From JAWPMV01 sp038527215 (GTDB taxonomy: Bacteria; Bacteroidota; Bacteroidia; J057), in the NCBI GenBank assembly GCA_038527215.1, contig JBCBGC010000003.1, forward strand, positions 62,001-126,000: a DNA stretch of 64,000 nucleotides, written 5' to 3'. Below the pieces are notes generated by a model. It did not search any database. It was not told where the DNA came from and was given only the letters and a program-made list of their open reading frames with translations. The position numbers were made by a program, and so were the translations under genes. Positions 25,901-32,799 of this stretch are shown here, in pieces; position 1 is the first letter of the stretch, and every line of letters starts with the position of its first letter.

Positions 25901-26057
25901 AATCATTTTCGATGCGGTCAATAAAGTCTTCCCTCGAAAGGATGACATCTATGTCCGCCCGTATGTTTTCCTCTGTCAGGACATCATTGATCAAGAGAGC
26001 ATCGTGGGGATCATCCTCCAAATGAAGTATTCGGATCATCATCTCAGGATTATGCAT
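22971..26057 (-). CDS. Hybrid PAS-rich sensor histidine kinase with N-terminal receiver
   Basis: The frame extends to a TTG at 26090; the first ATG is 26057 and MMIRILHLEDDP at 26042 begins the receiver domain, so 26042 is also possible. The order is REC (Asp in LIFADYNLP), about five PAS/PAC units over residues 150-780 (repeated YRNLIEKASDAIIILNRE and FEWDIRTGQVYWSSGLF-like segments), HisKA with H-box SMASHQFRTPLAVIH and HATPase_c with LLSNAFKYSP and FPGTGLGLVIAQEFVE. No membrane segments are seen, so it is a cytoplasmic sensor. It is coupled to the REC-DHp-REC gene, and together they form a multistep phosphorelay. Its ligands are unknown. Confidence 0.93.
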   Translation of the reverse strand: MHNPEMMIRILHLEDDPHDALLINDVLTEENIRADIDVILSREDFIDRIENDSFDLIFADYNLPAFDALSALKIMQDKGVEIPFILVSGTIGEEFAIDSLKAGATDYVLKERLPRLIPAMNRALEEQEERKRREKIEGEIKRQGKLFQEIEKIATLGTFEWDIRTGQVYWSSGLFTIFEQDDASFAPAFESYMAMVHPEDRDLVESKIYQTVREGGDYWYAYRIVVPSGEVKVIETRGEVYRNADDQPERLLGICQDITAEVRAKEALQKSEEKYRNLIEKASDAIIILNRELEILEFNQKAQELLEQPEIDMAGLNILDFLDQEELQERPFQAEEIKQGRSIREVRKAYTTSNKVIQLDISAKLMSNGTVQVICRDVTEKQRVQDALQASERMLRMSQEMAKIGSMKVEFPGTIYTWSKQVFDILGIDHQLEPNYEVFMRCVHPEDQEKVADLQERMLKGKESHFSLGFRIITPAGEQKYVVNNIRVDRDEEDKIIAFTSAIQDITEFKRTQDKLRESEQRNRAIVETVPDGMLILNEDGEIEEYVSDLEGFGSFPSPEMLPQPIELCFPTDVASAYLSAIEEVRSGWATAKFDYPLLSHDKKVFFEAKVRAYGENRYLTFISDITDRKKIEDDIRRFNSVLEQRVELRTRELNETNEALKESEEKYRLISENMSDLITRNTLNGEVEYVSPSVEGILGMSVAEATGMNVFGLIHEEDLLYAQEMSSTAVLNEQENITMAYRYRKKDGDYVWLETVLKGIKDKAGQITHIQTASRDISERKKAEETMRDALRKERELNELRNKFVSMASHQFRTPLAVIHSNMQLLEMKISRDEDEKLDRILHRMKTETSRLTELMDDVLILGKVNARRVTWQPERVELKGLIQEIVNNQYLNRPDKRKVDFRISGREYPVYVDPRLIEHALINLLSNAFKYSPNAPNPILSVRFEEEQVKLLIQDFGVGVPASDQANLFSSFYRAGNTQEFPGTGLGLVIAQEFVELNHGNIQFESEEGVGSTFTITLPKTAPTHG

Positions 26058-26161
26058 GTGTTCGTACGACCCTACAGAGCCGGTGGCCAAAACCCTTTGG
26101 TCGTGGCCTGATTTCCTAATTAAGCTTTAGAAGGGAAAATTCAATACCTTTCCACCATCCT

Positions 26162-27478
26162 TTATTTCTTTTTGGGAATACAAAAGATAATGGAGGCACC
26201 TTTTCCTTCTTCTCCTTCTGCCCAAATCCGCCCCTGGTGCCGCAGAATAATTCTTTTTACAAAAGCCAATCCGACCCCAAATCCAGGATATTTCCCTTTT
26301 GGATGAAGGGTTTGGAACAGTTGAAACAACTTGTGCTGATACTGCTGGTTAAAGCCAATTCCCTGATCCCGGACCCAGTACCGACATTCTTCCCAGTCTT
26401 CTTCTCCTCCGATTTCCAGTTGGGGGGCCGCTCCATCAGGTAAAAACTTGAAGGCATTATCCAGCACATGATGCCAGATCTCCTGGATCAGTTTCCGGTC
26501 TCCCCAGGCAGGAGGAAGCGCCCGTACATTGAGCTGGCTTTGCTCATAGAGTGGATGAGTCCGAAAGCCCGCAAGCCCCTTTGATACGAGAGCGTTCATA
26601 TCCACATCTCTTTTGTTCAAAGGGGCCTTATTAATACGGGAGTATACCAGCAGTTGGTCTAGTTGTTGATGGAGTGCGTAGCCTGCCTGGGCAATGGTAT
26701 CGAAATAGCGTTGCTCAGTGGGGTCCAGCTTGCCTACCCGGCTTTTCTTCAGCAGTTCTACATAGCTGACGACATGACGAATAGGTGCTTTGAAATCGTG
26801 GGATACAGCGTAGGCAAAATCGTGTAACTCTTTTTTGAGTTCATCAAGATGTGCCTCCAACTCTCCGATTTTCTGAGTCAGGGTTTCGATTACTGCCTCA
26901 GGCGATTCACGGAGGAAATATGCTTTATATCTATCTCCTTTTTTTGGTTGACAAAAAGCCGCTTCCACCAACAGAGAAGGGGTCTCCCCACTCTGATGGG
27001 GGAAGGCAGCTAGGGTCGGATGAACATTCACTTGATTATCCCACGCGTGAGCGTAGTATGTCTTGCAGATTTCTCGGTCCGCATCTGGCAGAAAGGAAAA
27101 AATTGGTTTCCCTACCAACTCCTCCCTCTCATAACCATAGAGCTGGCAAAAGGTGTTGCTCACCTGGACAAAAGTTCCCCCTTCGTCCAGTAAACAGATC
27201 CCTCGGCCAAGGCTGGGCGTCTTCAAAAATGACAAAGGCTGTGAGGCTGGGAGCCGAATAAATCCGAGGCAAGTGCTCTCCCCTATGCTTGTGGGAGATT
27301 CGTAAGGCAGCAAATGAATATCAAATGACCGCTTGTCAAGCAGCACAGCCAATGGCTGAGCTGCAGCGTGCGTTAAGGCGTCACGGTGGGATGTGTGAAG
27401 TGCCCCGGCATCCTGATCGGATGCTGAATCATCTTTACTTGACTGATGCAAGGCAAGGTCAAAATCTTTCATCATCAT
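26162..27478 (-). CDS. PAS-domain sensor histidine kinase (phytochrome-like kinase module)
   Basis: The first ATG of the frame is 27535; MMMKDFDLALHQ begins at 27478 and fits a short N-terminus, so either start is possible. A PAS domain (about 110-220; CLLDEGGTFVQVSNTFCQLYGY) is followed by HisKA with the bacteriophytochrome-type H-box DFAYAVSHDFKAPIRHVVSYVELL and HATPase_c with VLDNAFKFLPDG, VRDQGIGFN and GFGVGLAFVKRI. No transmembrane segments are seen. It lies between the hybrid kinase and the REC-AraC regulator, all on the minus strand, and probably works with them. Confidence 0.92.
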   Translation of the reverse strand: MMMKDFDLALHQSSKDDSASDQDAGALHTSHRDALTHAAAQPLAVLLDKRSFDIHLLPYESPTSIGESTCLGFIRLPASQPLSFLKTPSLGRGICLLDEGGTFVQVSNTFCQLYGYEREELVGKPIFSFLPDADREICKTYYAHAWDNQVNVHPTLAAFPHQSGETPSLLVEAAFCQPKKGDRYKAYFLRESPEAVIETLTQKIGELEAHLDELKKELHDFAYAVSHDFKAPIRHVVSYVELLKKSRVGKLDPTEQRYFDTIAQAGYALHQQLDQLLVYSRINKAPLNKRDVDMNALVSKGLAGFRTHPLYEQSQLNVRALPPAWGDRKLIQEIWHHVLDNAFKFLPDGAAPQLEIGGEEDWEECRYWVRDQGIGFNQQYQHKLFQLFQTLHPKGKYPGFGVGLAFVKRIILRHQGRIWAEGEEGKGASIIFCIPKKK

Positions 27479-27626
27479 ACCAAAAACCTTACTAGCGAGT
27501 TTCACCTCCTTGCGGGTAGTGTACCTGAAGCGCATACATCAGGATCACCGTGTAACCTCGGAGATAAGGTGGAGAAAATTCTCCAAAGATTGAAAGGATT
27601 TCAGGTTCAGTCCTGCTTTTTCCTCT

Positions 27627-28364
27627 CTAGTGCAAAAACTCAGAAGGACTCTTTTCGAAATATTGACGAAAGGCGCGGGAAAAATAATCAGGCCGTCGGA
27701 AGCCTACCCGGTGAGCCACCTCTTTGACGTTCATCGTATTGCTAAGCAGCAATTCCCGGGCTTGTTCCAACCGGAATTCCCGCAAGTATTGTCCAAAGGG
27801 CTTTTGGACCAGCCGCTTGATCTTCTTTTGAAAACCCGAGGGGGTTAAGCGGAGGTGTTTGGCTGCTACCTCACTGTTCAGGTCTGGCTCAAAAAAATGC
27901 AGGCTTAGAAAATTATTCAGGGCATCGAGAAAAAAAGAATCCGTCATCTTCAAATCAGCGGGATGGGAGGCTTCCGATTGAGCCTCAGCCCGACGCTCCG
28001 ATAGACGAATGGCATTATGGATCCGGAGCAGGAGTTCATTGATGTCAAAAGGCTTGGTTACATAGTCATCAGCGCCGACTTCCAGCCCCTGGAGTTTTTC
28101 TTCCAGAGAGACCTTGGCCGTAAGCAGAAAGAAAGGAATCTTTTGCCACCGAGGCTCGGACTTGGCGATCTTGAGCAATTCTATCCCATCCATCTCTGGC
28201 ATAGCGATGTCCGAAACGATGATATCGGGCGTCGTACCCTTTAAATAGGTGAGGGCCTCCCTGCCATTGGATACCCCAGCTGCCTGATAGGATTCTTCAT
28301 CAAACAAATCCACCAGGGTTTCGCGGAGCAAGACCTCGTCCTCCACTATCAGAATCTTTTTCAC
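27627..28364 (-). CDS. REC-AraC response regulator transcription factor
   Basis: This 245-residue protein starts at a GTG, directly after an in-frame TAA, giving KKILIVEDE of the receiver domain (phospho-Asp in IVSDIAMPEMDG, KPF near residue 105). An AraC-type double helix-turn-helix occupies the C-terminal 100 residues (QYLREFRLEQARELLLSNTMNVKEVAHRVGFRRPDYFSRAFRQYF). Such regulators in Bacteroidota control catabolic or stress genes. Partner kinases are probably those at 26162-27478 and 22971-26057. It is divergent from hsp20 across a 283-bp gap. Confidence 0.93.
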   Translation of the reverse strand: MKKILIVEDEVLLRETLVDLFDEESYQAAGVSNGREALTYLKGTTPDIIVSDIAMPEMDGIELLKIAKSEPRWQKIPFFLLTAKVSLEEKLQGLEVGADDYVTKPFDINELLLRIHNAIRLSERRAEAQSEASHPADLKMTDSFFLDALNNFLSLHFFEPDLNSEVAAKHLRLTPSGFQKKIKRLVQKPFGQYLREFRLEQARELLLSNTMNVKEVAHRVGFRRPDYFSRAFRQYFEKSPSEFLH

Positions 28365-28487
28365 TGTTTATTCCATCAAAAATCCGGGCAATGGAACAAC
28401 AAATTAAGGAGGCCCCTCCTAAGGAACAAGCCAATTCAGGACTAGTTTTTTGCGTATGAGCGAAAAATCAACTTATTATGTTAATAA

Positions 28488-28594
28488 AAGTGCCGTATTG
28501 TCATTCCATTTTTTAGGAAAGTGCCACAATGGCAGCATATTTTCTTCAAAAAGTGCCAGCCTGCCAGTTTTGGCACGCTGGCACTTCAGTTGAT
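28488..28594 (+). promoter_or_regulatory. AAGTGCC direct/inverted repeats and a sigma-54-like promoter before hsp20
   Basis: AAGTGCC occurs at 28488, 28519 and 28551 (31 and 32 bp apart, three helical turns each) and inverted as GGCACTT at 28580-28586. The second copy is part of TGCCA-CAA-TGGCA and the last two make AAGTGCCAGC/GCTGGCACTT, a 10-bp inverted repeat. TGGCAC-N5-TTGAT (28579-28594) is close to the -24/-12 consensus TGGCAC-N5-TTGCT, one base off in the GC element. It lies 54 bp before the hsp20 ATG. Read as an activator site array plus promoter, but not proven. Confidence 0.55.
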
Positions 28595-28647
28595 ATAGTA
28601 GGCATGTACGATTTAAAATTATTCTCACAACAAAAGATAGAATCAAC

Positions 28648-29085
28648 ATGAAACTCGTAAGAAGAAACCACCCTTACTTCAACACCTTCCCTAGCCTGTT
28701 CGAAGAGATCTTCAAAGATGACTTTTTCAGCACGCGTAGCGGGGGGCTCCACGTACCCGCAGTCAATGTAAAAGAAAGTGATGCAGCTTTCACCCTCGAA
28801 GTAGTCGCCCCTGGACGGAGCAAAGAGGATTTCAAGATTGAGGTTAACAAAGATCTTCTGACCATCTCCTCTAAGATAGAGGACACGAAAGAAGAGAAGG
28901 ATGAAAACGGGAAATACACCCGTCGGGAATTTACCTACCGGTCTTTCACCCGCTCCTTCACCTTACCTGAAACCGTAGATGGTGAGCACATTGGCGCCAC
29001 CTATGACAAGGGTATCCTGCACCTGACCCTGCCTAAAATGGAGGCAGCAAAAGAAAAAGCTCCTAAGCTGATCGAGATTGCCTAA
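28648..29085 (+). CDS. Small heat shock protein, Hsp20/alpha-crystallin family
   Basis: This 145-residue chaperone has a short N-terminus rich in Phe/Asp (TFPSLFEEIFKDDFFS) and an alpha-crystallin domain at about 38-140: VNVKESDAAFTLEVVAPGRSKEDFKIEVNKDLLTIS, a YTRREFTYRSFTRSFTLPETVDGE segment and the end strand GILHLTLPKMEAAK. It holds unfolding proteins without ATP. The usual C-terminal I-x-I/V is replaced by LIEIA. Upstream, a sigma-54-like promoter with repeated operators suggests regulated expression. Confidence 0.95.
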   Translation: MKLVRRNHPYFNTFPSLFEEIFKDDFFSTRSGGLHVPAVNVKESDAAFTLEVVAPGRSKEDFKIEVNKDLLTISSKIEDTKEEKDENGKYTRREFTYRSFTRSFTLPETVDGEHIGATYDKGILHLTLPKMEAAKEKAPKLIEIA

Positions 29086-29122
29086 GGACGCAATTTCCGC
29101 CGCAAGGCGATAGTATATAGCC

Positions 29123-29164
29123 CTGGTTCATACGTGAGGAGGAATAGAGGAGGGGTGAACCAGC
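29123..29164 (+). repeat. Hairpin with purine-rich loop downstream of hsp20
   Basis: CTGGTTCA and TGAACCAG form an 8-bp stem around a 26-base purine-rich loop (GTGAGGAGGAATAGAGGAGG). Together with the terminator at 29184-29250 it may form a structured RNA end after hsp20; no known RNA family was recognised. Confidence 0.5.
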
Positions 29165-29183
29165 ACCCTGCAAGCAAATCTGT

Positions 29184-29250
29184 GTGAGAATCCGCCGTGG
29201 TCTGATAGACTAGCGAAGAGGGAACAAACCCACGGCGGATTTTTTCTCAC
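29184..29250 (+). terminator. Terminator-like hairpin with a long 29-base loop
   Basis: AATCCGCCGTGG (29189-29200) pairs perfectly with CCACGGCGGATT (29230-29241), followed by TTTTTT; GTGAG/CTCAC can extend the stem outside the T-run. The 29-base loop is unusually long for a terminator. Confidence 0.7.
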
Positions 29251-29320
29251 CCCCAATATTGATGACAATACCCTGCCGCATAGGCAGCAGAAATAGATAG
29301 AGTGTTTTCATGGTTAGTGC

Positions 29321-29359
29321 CCTGCCTTGAGAGGTTTCTCTCAGGGCAGGTTTCTTTTT
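29321..29359 (+). terminator. Second terminator downstream of hsp20
   Basis: CCTGCCTTGAGAG pairs with CTCTCAGGGCAGG with one mismatch around GTTT, followed by TTTCTTTTT. It abuts the stop codon (29358-29360) of the minus-strand caspase gene. Confidence 0.75.
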
Positions 29360-32300
29360 AGGCCTCCGGGGGCAGGGCCATGCCGAGGATTTCGGCCATT
29401 TGTTCCAGGCTATCTTCCCACACGAAATAATTCATATGGTGGCAGATCAGCTCATAGGTTTGAGGATCTGGATTCCGCCCCTCCGGCACCCCAAAGATGC
29501 TGCTGAGTCCCACCGCGATATCATTGGGCTCTTCCTCATAAAATAAGGCTCCCACCTTTTTCTCCAGCTTAGTCATCAAACTTGCAAAACGCCCTTCCTC
29601 CTGGGGTTCGAAATGCCGCACATCTCCCCCCATGATGAAGTAGGGCACCTGAGGGTCCTTATTATTGGGATTGTTGAGTTCTTGCAAAAAGTCCGAACCG
29701 GGCTTCATTTGCTCCAAGGTGATGAACAGTTTTTCCGTGTGCTTGAGTGCGGTTTGGAAATGGCTGGCAAAAGGCACCACCGATTTGGCAAAATTTAAGC
29801 CGATGTTCAGAAGAGAAACGGCCATTTTCTGATAGTCCGCGATGCTCCCCATTTCCGAACCCTGGTTGGGCGTTCCAGCCATGACCAGCTTTTGGACCAT
29901 AGCGTGTCCGTTCAAGCGCTCAATCATGTAGCGAGATACCAATCCTCCCATGGAATGGGACATGATGGTCAATTCTTTGGTATGACCAGGTCCCAGGCCT
30001 ACCTGAGTAAGCTTTTCTTCTAATAAGGCAGCCGTTTCTTCGATGGGTCGGTTGAGGTTTTCATAGGCAAAAGTCAGCACCAGGTCATAGGCATGACGGA
30101 TACATTCTCCTTCCTCCCCTACAGGAACGTCCATGCTCTCGGCAGATTCGTCATTGTTTCCAATGATCCCGTGAATCAATAGCAGAATCCGTTGGCTCTG
30201 GCTGATTTTTTCCGCCAGGCCTTCTTCTTTCATAAAAATTTCCTCTTCGTCCTCGTAGTCTACCCAGGTCAGGTGGGTTTCTTCCTTTTGCAGGACGAGT
30301 TGCAAAAACGCCATTTTCAATGCCCTTCCCAGGCTCCTCCGCCCATCATAGCCTTGTTCCGGCACCTGATCAATGCTGATCTGCGTACTGCCGTCACTTT
30401 GCGCTTCATAATCCCCTACAACCAGAAAGTGTTCTCCATCAAAGGCCACCGGTAGCAGGGTATCTCCTTGGGCTTCCCGGGGTTTGACCGCCAGATGGAG
30501 GGGCTTGTCTGCCAGGCTGTTAATCTGCTGAAGTTGGGACAGTTCCAGCATGTTGACTTGCTCGGATGCACCGGGTAAGGAAAAATCTGCCAGGGGCAGG
30601 CCTTCTTTTTCGAATACTTCCTGGAACAGATAGGCCTCAGACTGAAAAGGTCCGGGAGCCCCTTTAGCACGTAAACTCAGCTTGGCCCGAAAATCTTCAT
30701 GGCCCGTAACCTGAATTTGCTGCCCGGCCAGTTGCGTACCCTCGGCTGAAATCTCATGCTCGGTGCGCACGATCTGGATGCGGATCTTCATCGTAAACCA
30801 ATCATCCGGATAGGCTTCCGGCTCCTCAAAGCTGTCTCGCTTAGCGCCCAGGGCCAGCAGCAATTCACCCGTTTCCGGTCGGGGAGTAATATTTTCCTGC
30901 GCCAGCAGAAAATTGTTCTGCGGCTGCTTGCTCACAATCAGTAAAAAGTGTTCCGTCTGATCCGTTTCTTTGGGATCGCGAATGCCCAATCCCCCTTTGT
31001 CTCGCAAGACCATCTCTTTTCCATCCGCAGGCAGGAGGCCCTGATAGAGTAGGCTGATCCCATATTTAGGAGAAAAATTTACCAAGGTAGCATGCAAAGG
31101 CTCGTCGGTATGGTTTCGCCCTTTAAAGGAATACCATATCGGAACCGGCTTGCCATTTTTCGTATAAAAATCCAGCACCAGGTCCTGCCCCTCGTAGGGA
31201 ATCTCCTCCCCATTTTTTCGTTCGTAAAATTGAAAGTCGACCTGATTTTCCTCGAATTGCGTGCGGCTGTTTTGCAAGGCCAATAAATGCTGCCAGCGAT
31301 GAATGCGGTTGAGGTCTGCGATTAAAATCGGCCAGGTAGCCAGGGTATTCTCCCGCAAATCCAGGATTTCTTTGGGCATCTCCCGGACCAGTTTGCCAGA
31401 GCTAGCCCGGTACAGTCGGTAATGATCGTCCGCTCCATCCAGGATATACTCCGCTTCCTCTACCTCCTCTACCGCAGTGATGAAAGGCGAGGCCCAATCC
31501 GGCTGAAGCATACCTTTGGTAAATACCCGCAGGGGTGGCAAGGGAGAACTGGAAACTTCAGCGAAGAAGTGTCTATCGGTTTGGGCAGCGATGGCGGCTG
31601 GCAGGCTCAGGCTACTGCTATTGAGGTGAACCCGACTTAAGACCGCTTCTCCCAGCGCATCCTCACTCCCTATTTGGTCAAATACCAGAAATCGCATGGG
31701 TTGGGCTAGGTCTTGGGGCATGCCTTGCATGACGCCCCTGGATATTTCCCAACTTTGAGAAGAAGCCTGGTAGGCAATTCTCAGCCGTTCCCCACTGCCA
31801 CGGCCAGCCATCCGTTCCCGGGTGAAGAATCGATGATGCGGGTTAAAGGTACCATAGCTCTCCAATTGCGGACTTTGATTCACCGGATGGCGCGTTACGG
31901 ATTTTTGGACCTCCAAAAATAGATCCGCGTAGGAGATATCTCCTTCAAATTTTTCCAGGGTCCCCACCAGCGCATCGGTAAAAATCCCCATACCGCCAGG
32001 TCCTTCCCAGGCTTGCTGAAACTGCGTGCAGGCAGAGAGCAGGCCGTGCGGACTTTCCGGCACGCTGGGACCATGCTTCAGGTAATAGCCTCCGATATAG
32101 GAGGCGAGGTCACGGGTGCCTTCATTGCTCCAGGCATGCCGGGCCCTGCCCGCAAAAAAATCACCTGCGCTTCGGGTGGCAGAGCCTGCATGACAGCAAT
32201 CCAGCATCATTACCATCTGCGCCCCGCGATCCGATACTTCCTTGATCAATACCGCTAATTCTTTATCCGCTAGTTCAGGCGTCCCCTCCATCCGGCTATC

Positions 32301-32621
32301 ATGCATGATGAGACACTCGTCATATTCATCTACATTCATGGCCGTAAACTCCGGCGCAGAACGGGCGCGTGAGCCATGACCCGAGAAATGAAAGACGGCA
32401 ATGTCTCCTTCTGAGACCTCTTTGAAGTGTGCCCGAAACCCCGCAACGACATTTAGATAGGTGGCGGCTTCATTGGTGAGGGTTTTAATGCTACGGACCT
32501 CTTCAGGAAAATAGGTTTTTACATAATTCGCCAGTCGATTCACATCGCGCACACAGGCTTTAAGCGGCGGGATTTTCTCGTTTTGATAGCGGTTGATACC
32601 GACAGAAAAAAGATGGAGCAT
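29358..32621 (-). CDS. Caspase-like peptidase (C14) fused to a C-terminal alpha/beta hydrolase
   Basis: The first ATG is 32621 (a TTG three codons earlier also opens the frame), giving 1087 residues. The N-terminal domain (about 1-260) is caspase/metacaspase-like: VGINRYQNEKIPPLKACVRD, the catalytic His in HFSGHGSRAR (about 82) and the catalytic Cys in LDCCHAGSA (about 143). The middle part (about 400-600) has a DUF4384-like beta region (VDFQFYERKNGEEIPYEGQDL). The C-terminal 270 residues are a lipase-like hydrolase: an oxyanion-type LLLIHGIIG near 820, the nucleophile Ser in MSHSMGGLVSRYM near 890 and AGTPNQGSEMG. No signal peptide or membrane segment was seen, so it is probably cytosolic. 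Its role is unknown. Confidence 0.87.
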   Translation of the reverse strand: MLHLFSVGINRYQNEKIPPLKACVRDVNRLANYVKTYFPEEVRSIKTLTNEAATYLNVVAGFRAHFKEVSEGDIAVFHFSGHGSRARSAPEFTAMNVDEYDECLIMHDSRMEGTPELADKELAVLIKEVSDRGAQMVMMLDCCHAGSATRSAGDFFAGRARHAWSNEGTRDLASYIGGYYLKHGPSVPESPHGLLSACTQFQQAWEGPGGMGIFTDALVGTLEKFEGDISYADLFLEVQKSVTRHPVNQSPQLESYGTFNPHHRFFTRERMAGRGSGERLRIAYQASSQSWEISRGVMQGMPQDLAQPMRFLVFDQIGSEDALGEAVLSRVHLNSSSLSLPAAIAAQTDRHFFAEVSSSPLPPLRVFTKGMLQPDWASPFITAVEEVEEAEYILDGADDHYRLYRASSGKLVREMPKEILDLRENTLATWPILIADLNRIHRWQHLLALQNSRTQFEENQVDFQFYERKNGEEIPYEGQDLVLDFYTKNGKPVPIWYSFKGRNHTDEPLHATLVNFSPKYGISLLYQGLLPADGKEMVLRDKGGLGIRDPKETDQTEHFLLIVSKQPQNNFLLAQENITPRPETGELLLALGAKRDSFEEPEAYPDDWFTMKIRIQIVRTEHEISAEGTQLAGQQIQVTGHEDFRAKLSLRAKGAPGPFQSEAYLFQEVFEKEGLPLADFSLPGASEQVNMLELSQLQQINSLADKPLHLAVKPREAQGDTLLPVAFDGEHFLVVGDYEAQSDGSTQISIDQVPEQGYDGRRSLGRALKMAFLQLVLQKEETHLTWVDYEDEEEIFMKEEGLAEKISQSQRILLLIHGIIGNNDESAESMDVPVGEEGECIRHAYDLVLTFAYENLNRPIEETAALLEEKLTQVGLGPGHTKELTIMSHSMGGLVSRYMIERLNGHAMVQKLVMAGTPNQGSEMGSIADYQKMAVSLLNIGLNFAKSVVPFASHFQTALKHTEKLFITLEQMKPGSDFLQELNNPNNKDPQVPYFIMGGDVRHFEPQEEGRFASLMTKLEKKVGALFYEEEPNDIAVGLSSIFGVPEGRNPDPQTYELICHHMNYFVWEDSLEQMAEILGMALPPEA

Positions 32622-32799
32622 TTGATTCAAGGCTATGTAAGTGTCCAGACCTGCCTTAAGGGGAAGGCTGTTTATGCGGAGGTTAAAAAAACACCTGAAG
32701 GTAAACTAAGGAGGAATGAAGAGAAAACAGCTTCTTCTCCTATCTCTTTCAACCTAGCGAAATATCAGAAAGCGCCCAAATATTCGGATCGTTTCTCCC

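Noticed and set aside
29123..29250. Known riboswitch or 6S RNA after hsp20
   Set aside because: The hairpins do not show the core sequences of TPP, cobalamin or SAM riboswitches or 6S RNA that I can recall; kept only as a possible structured region.
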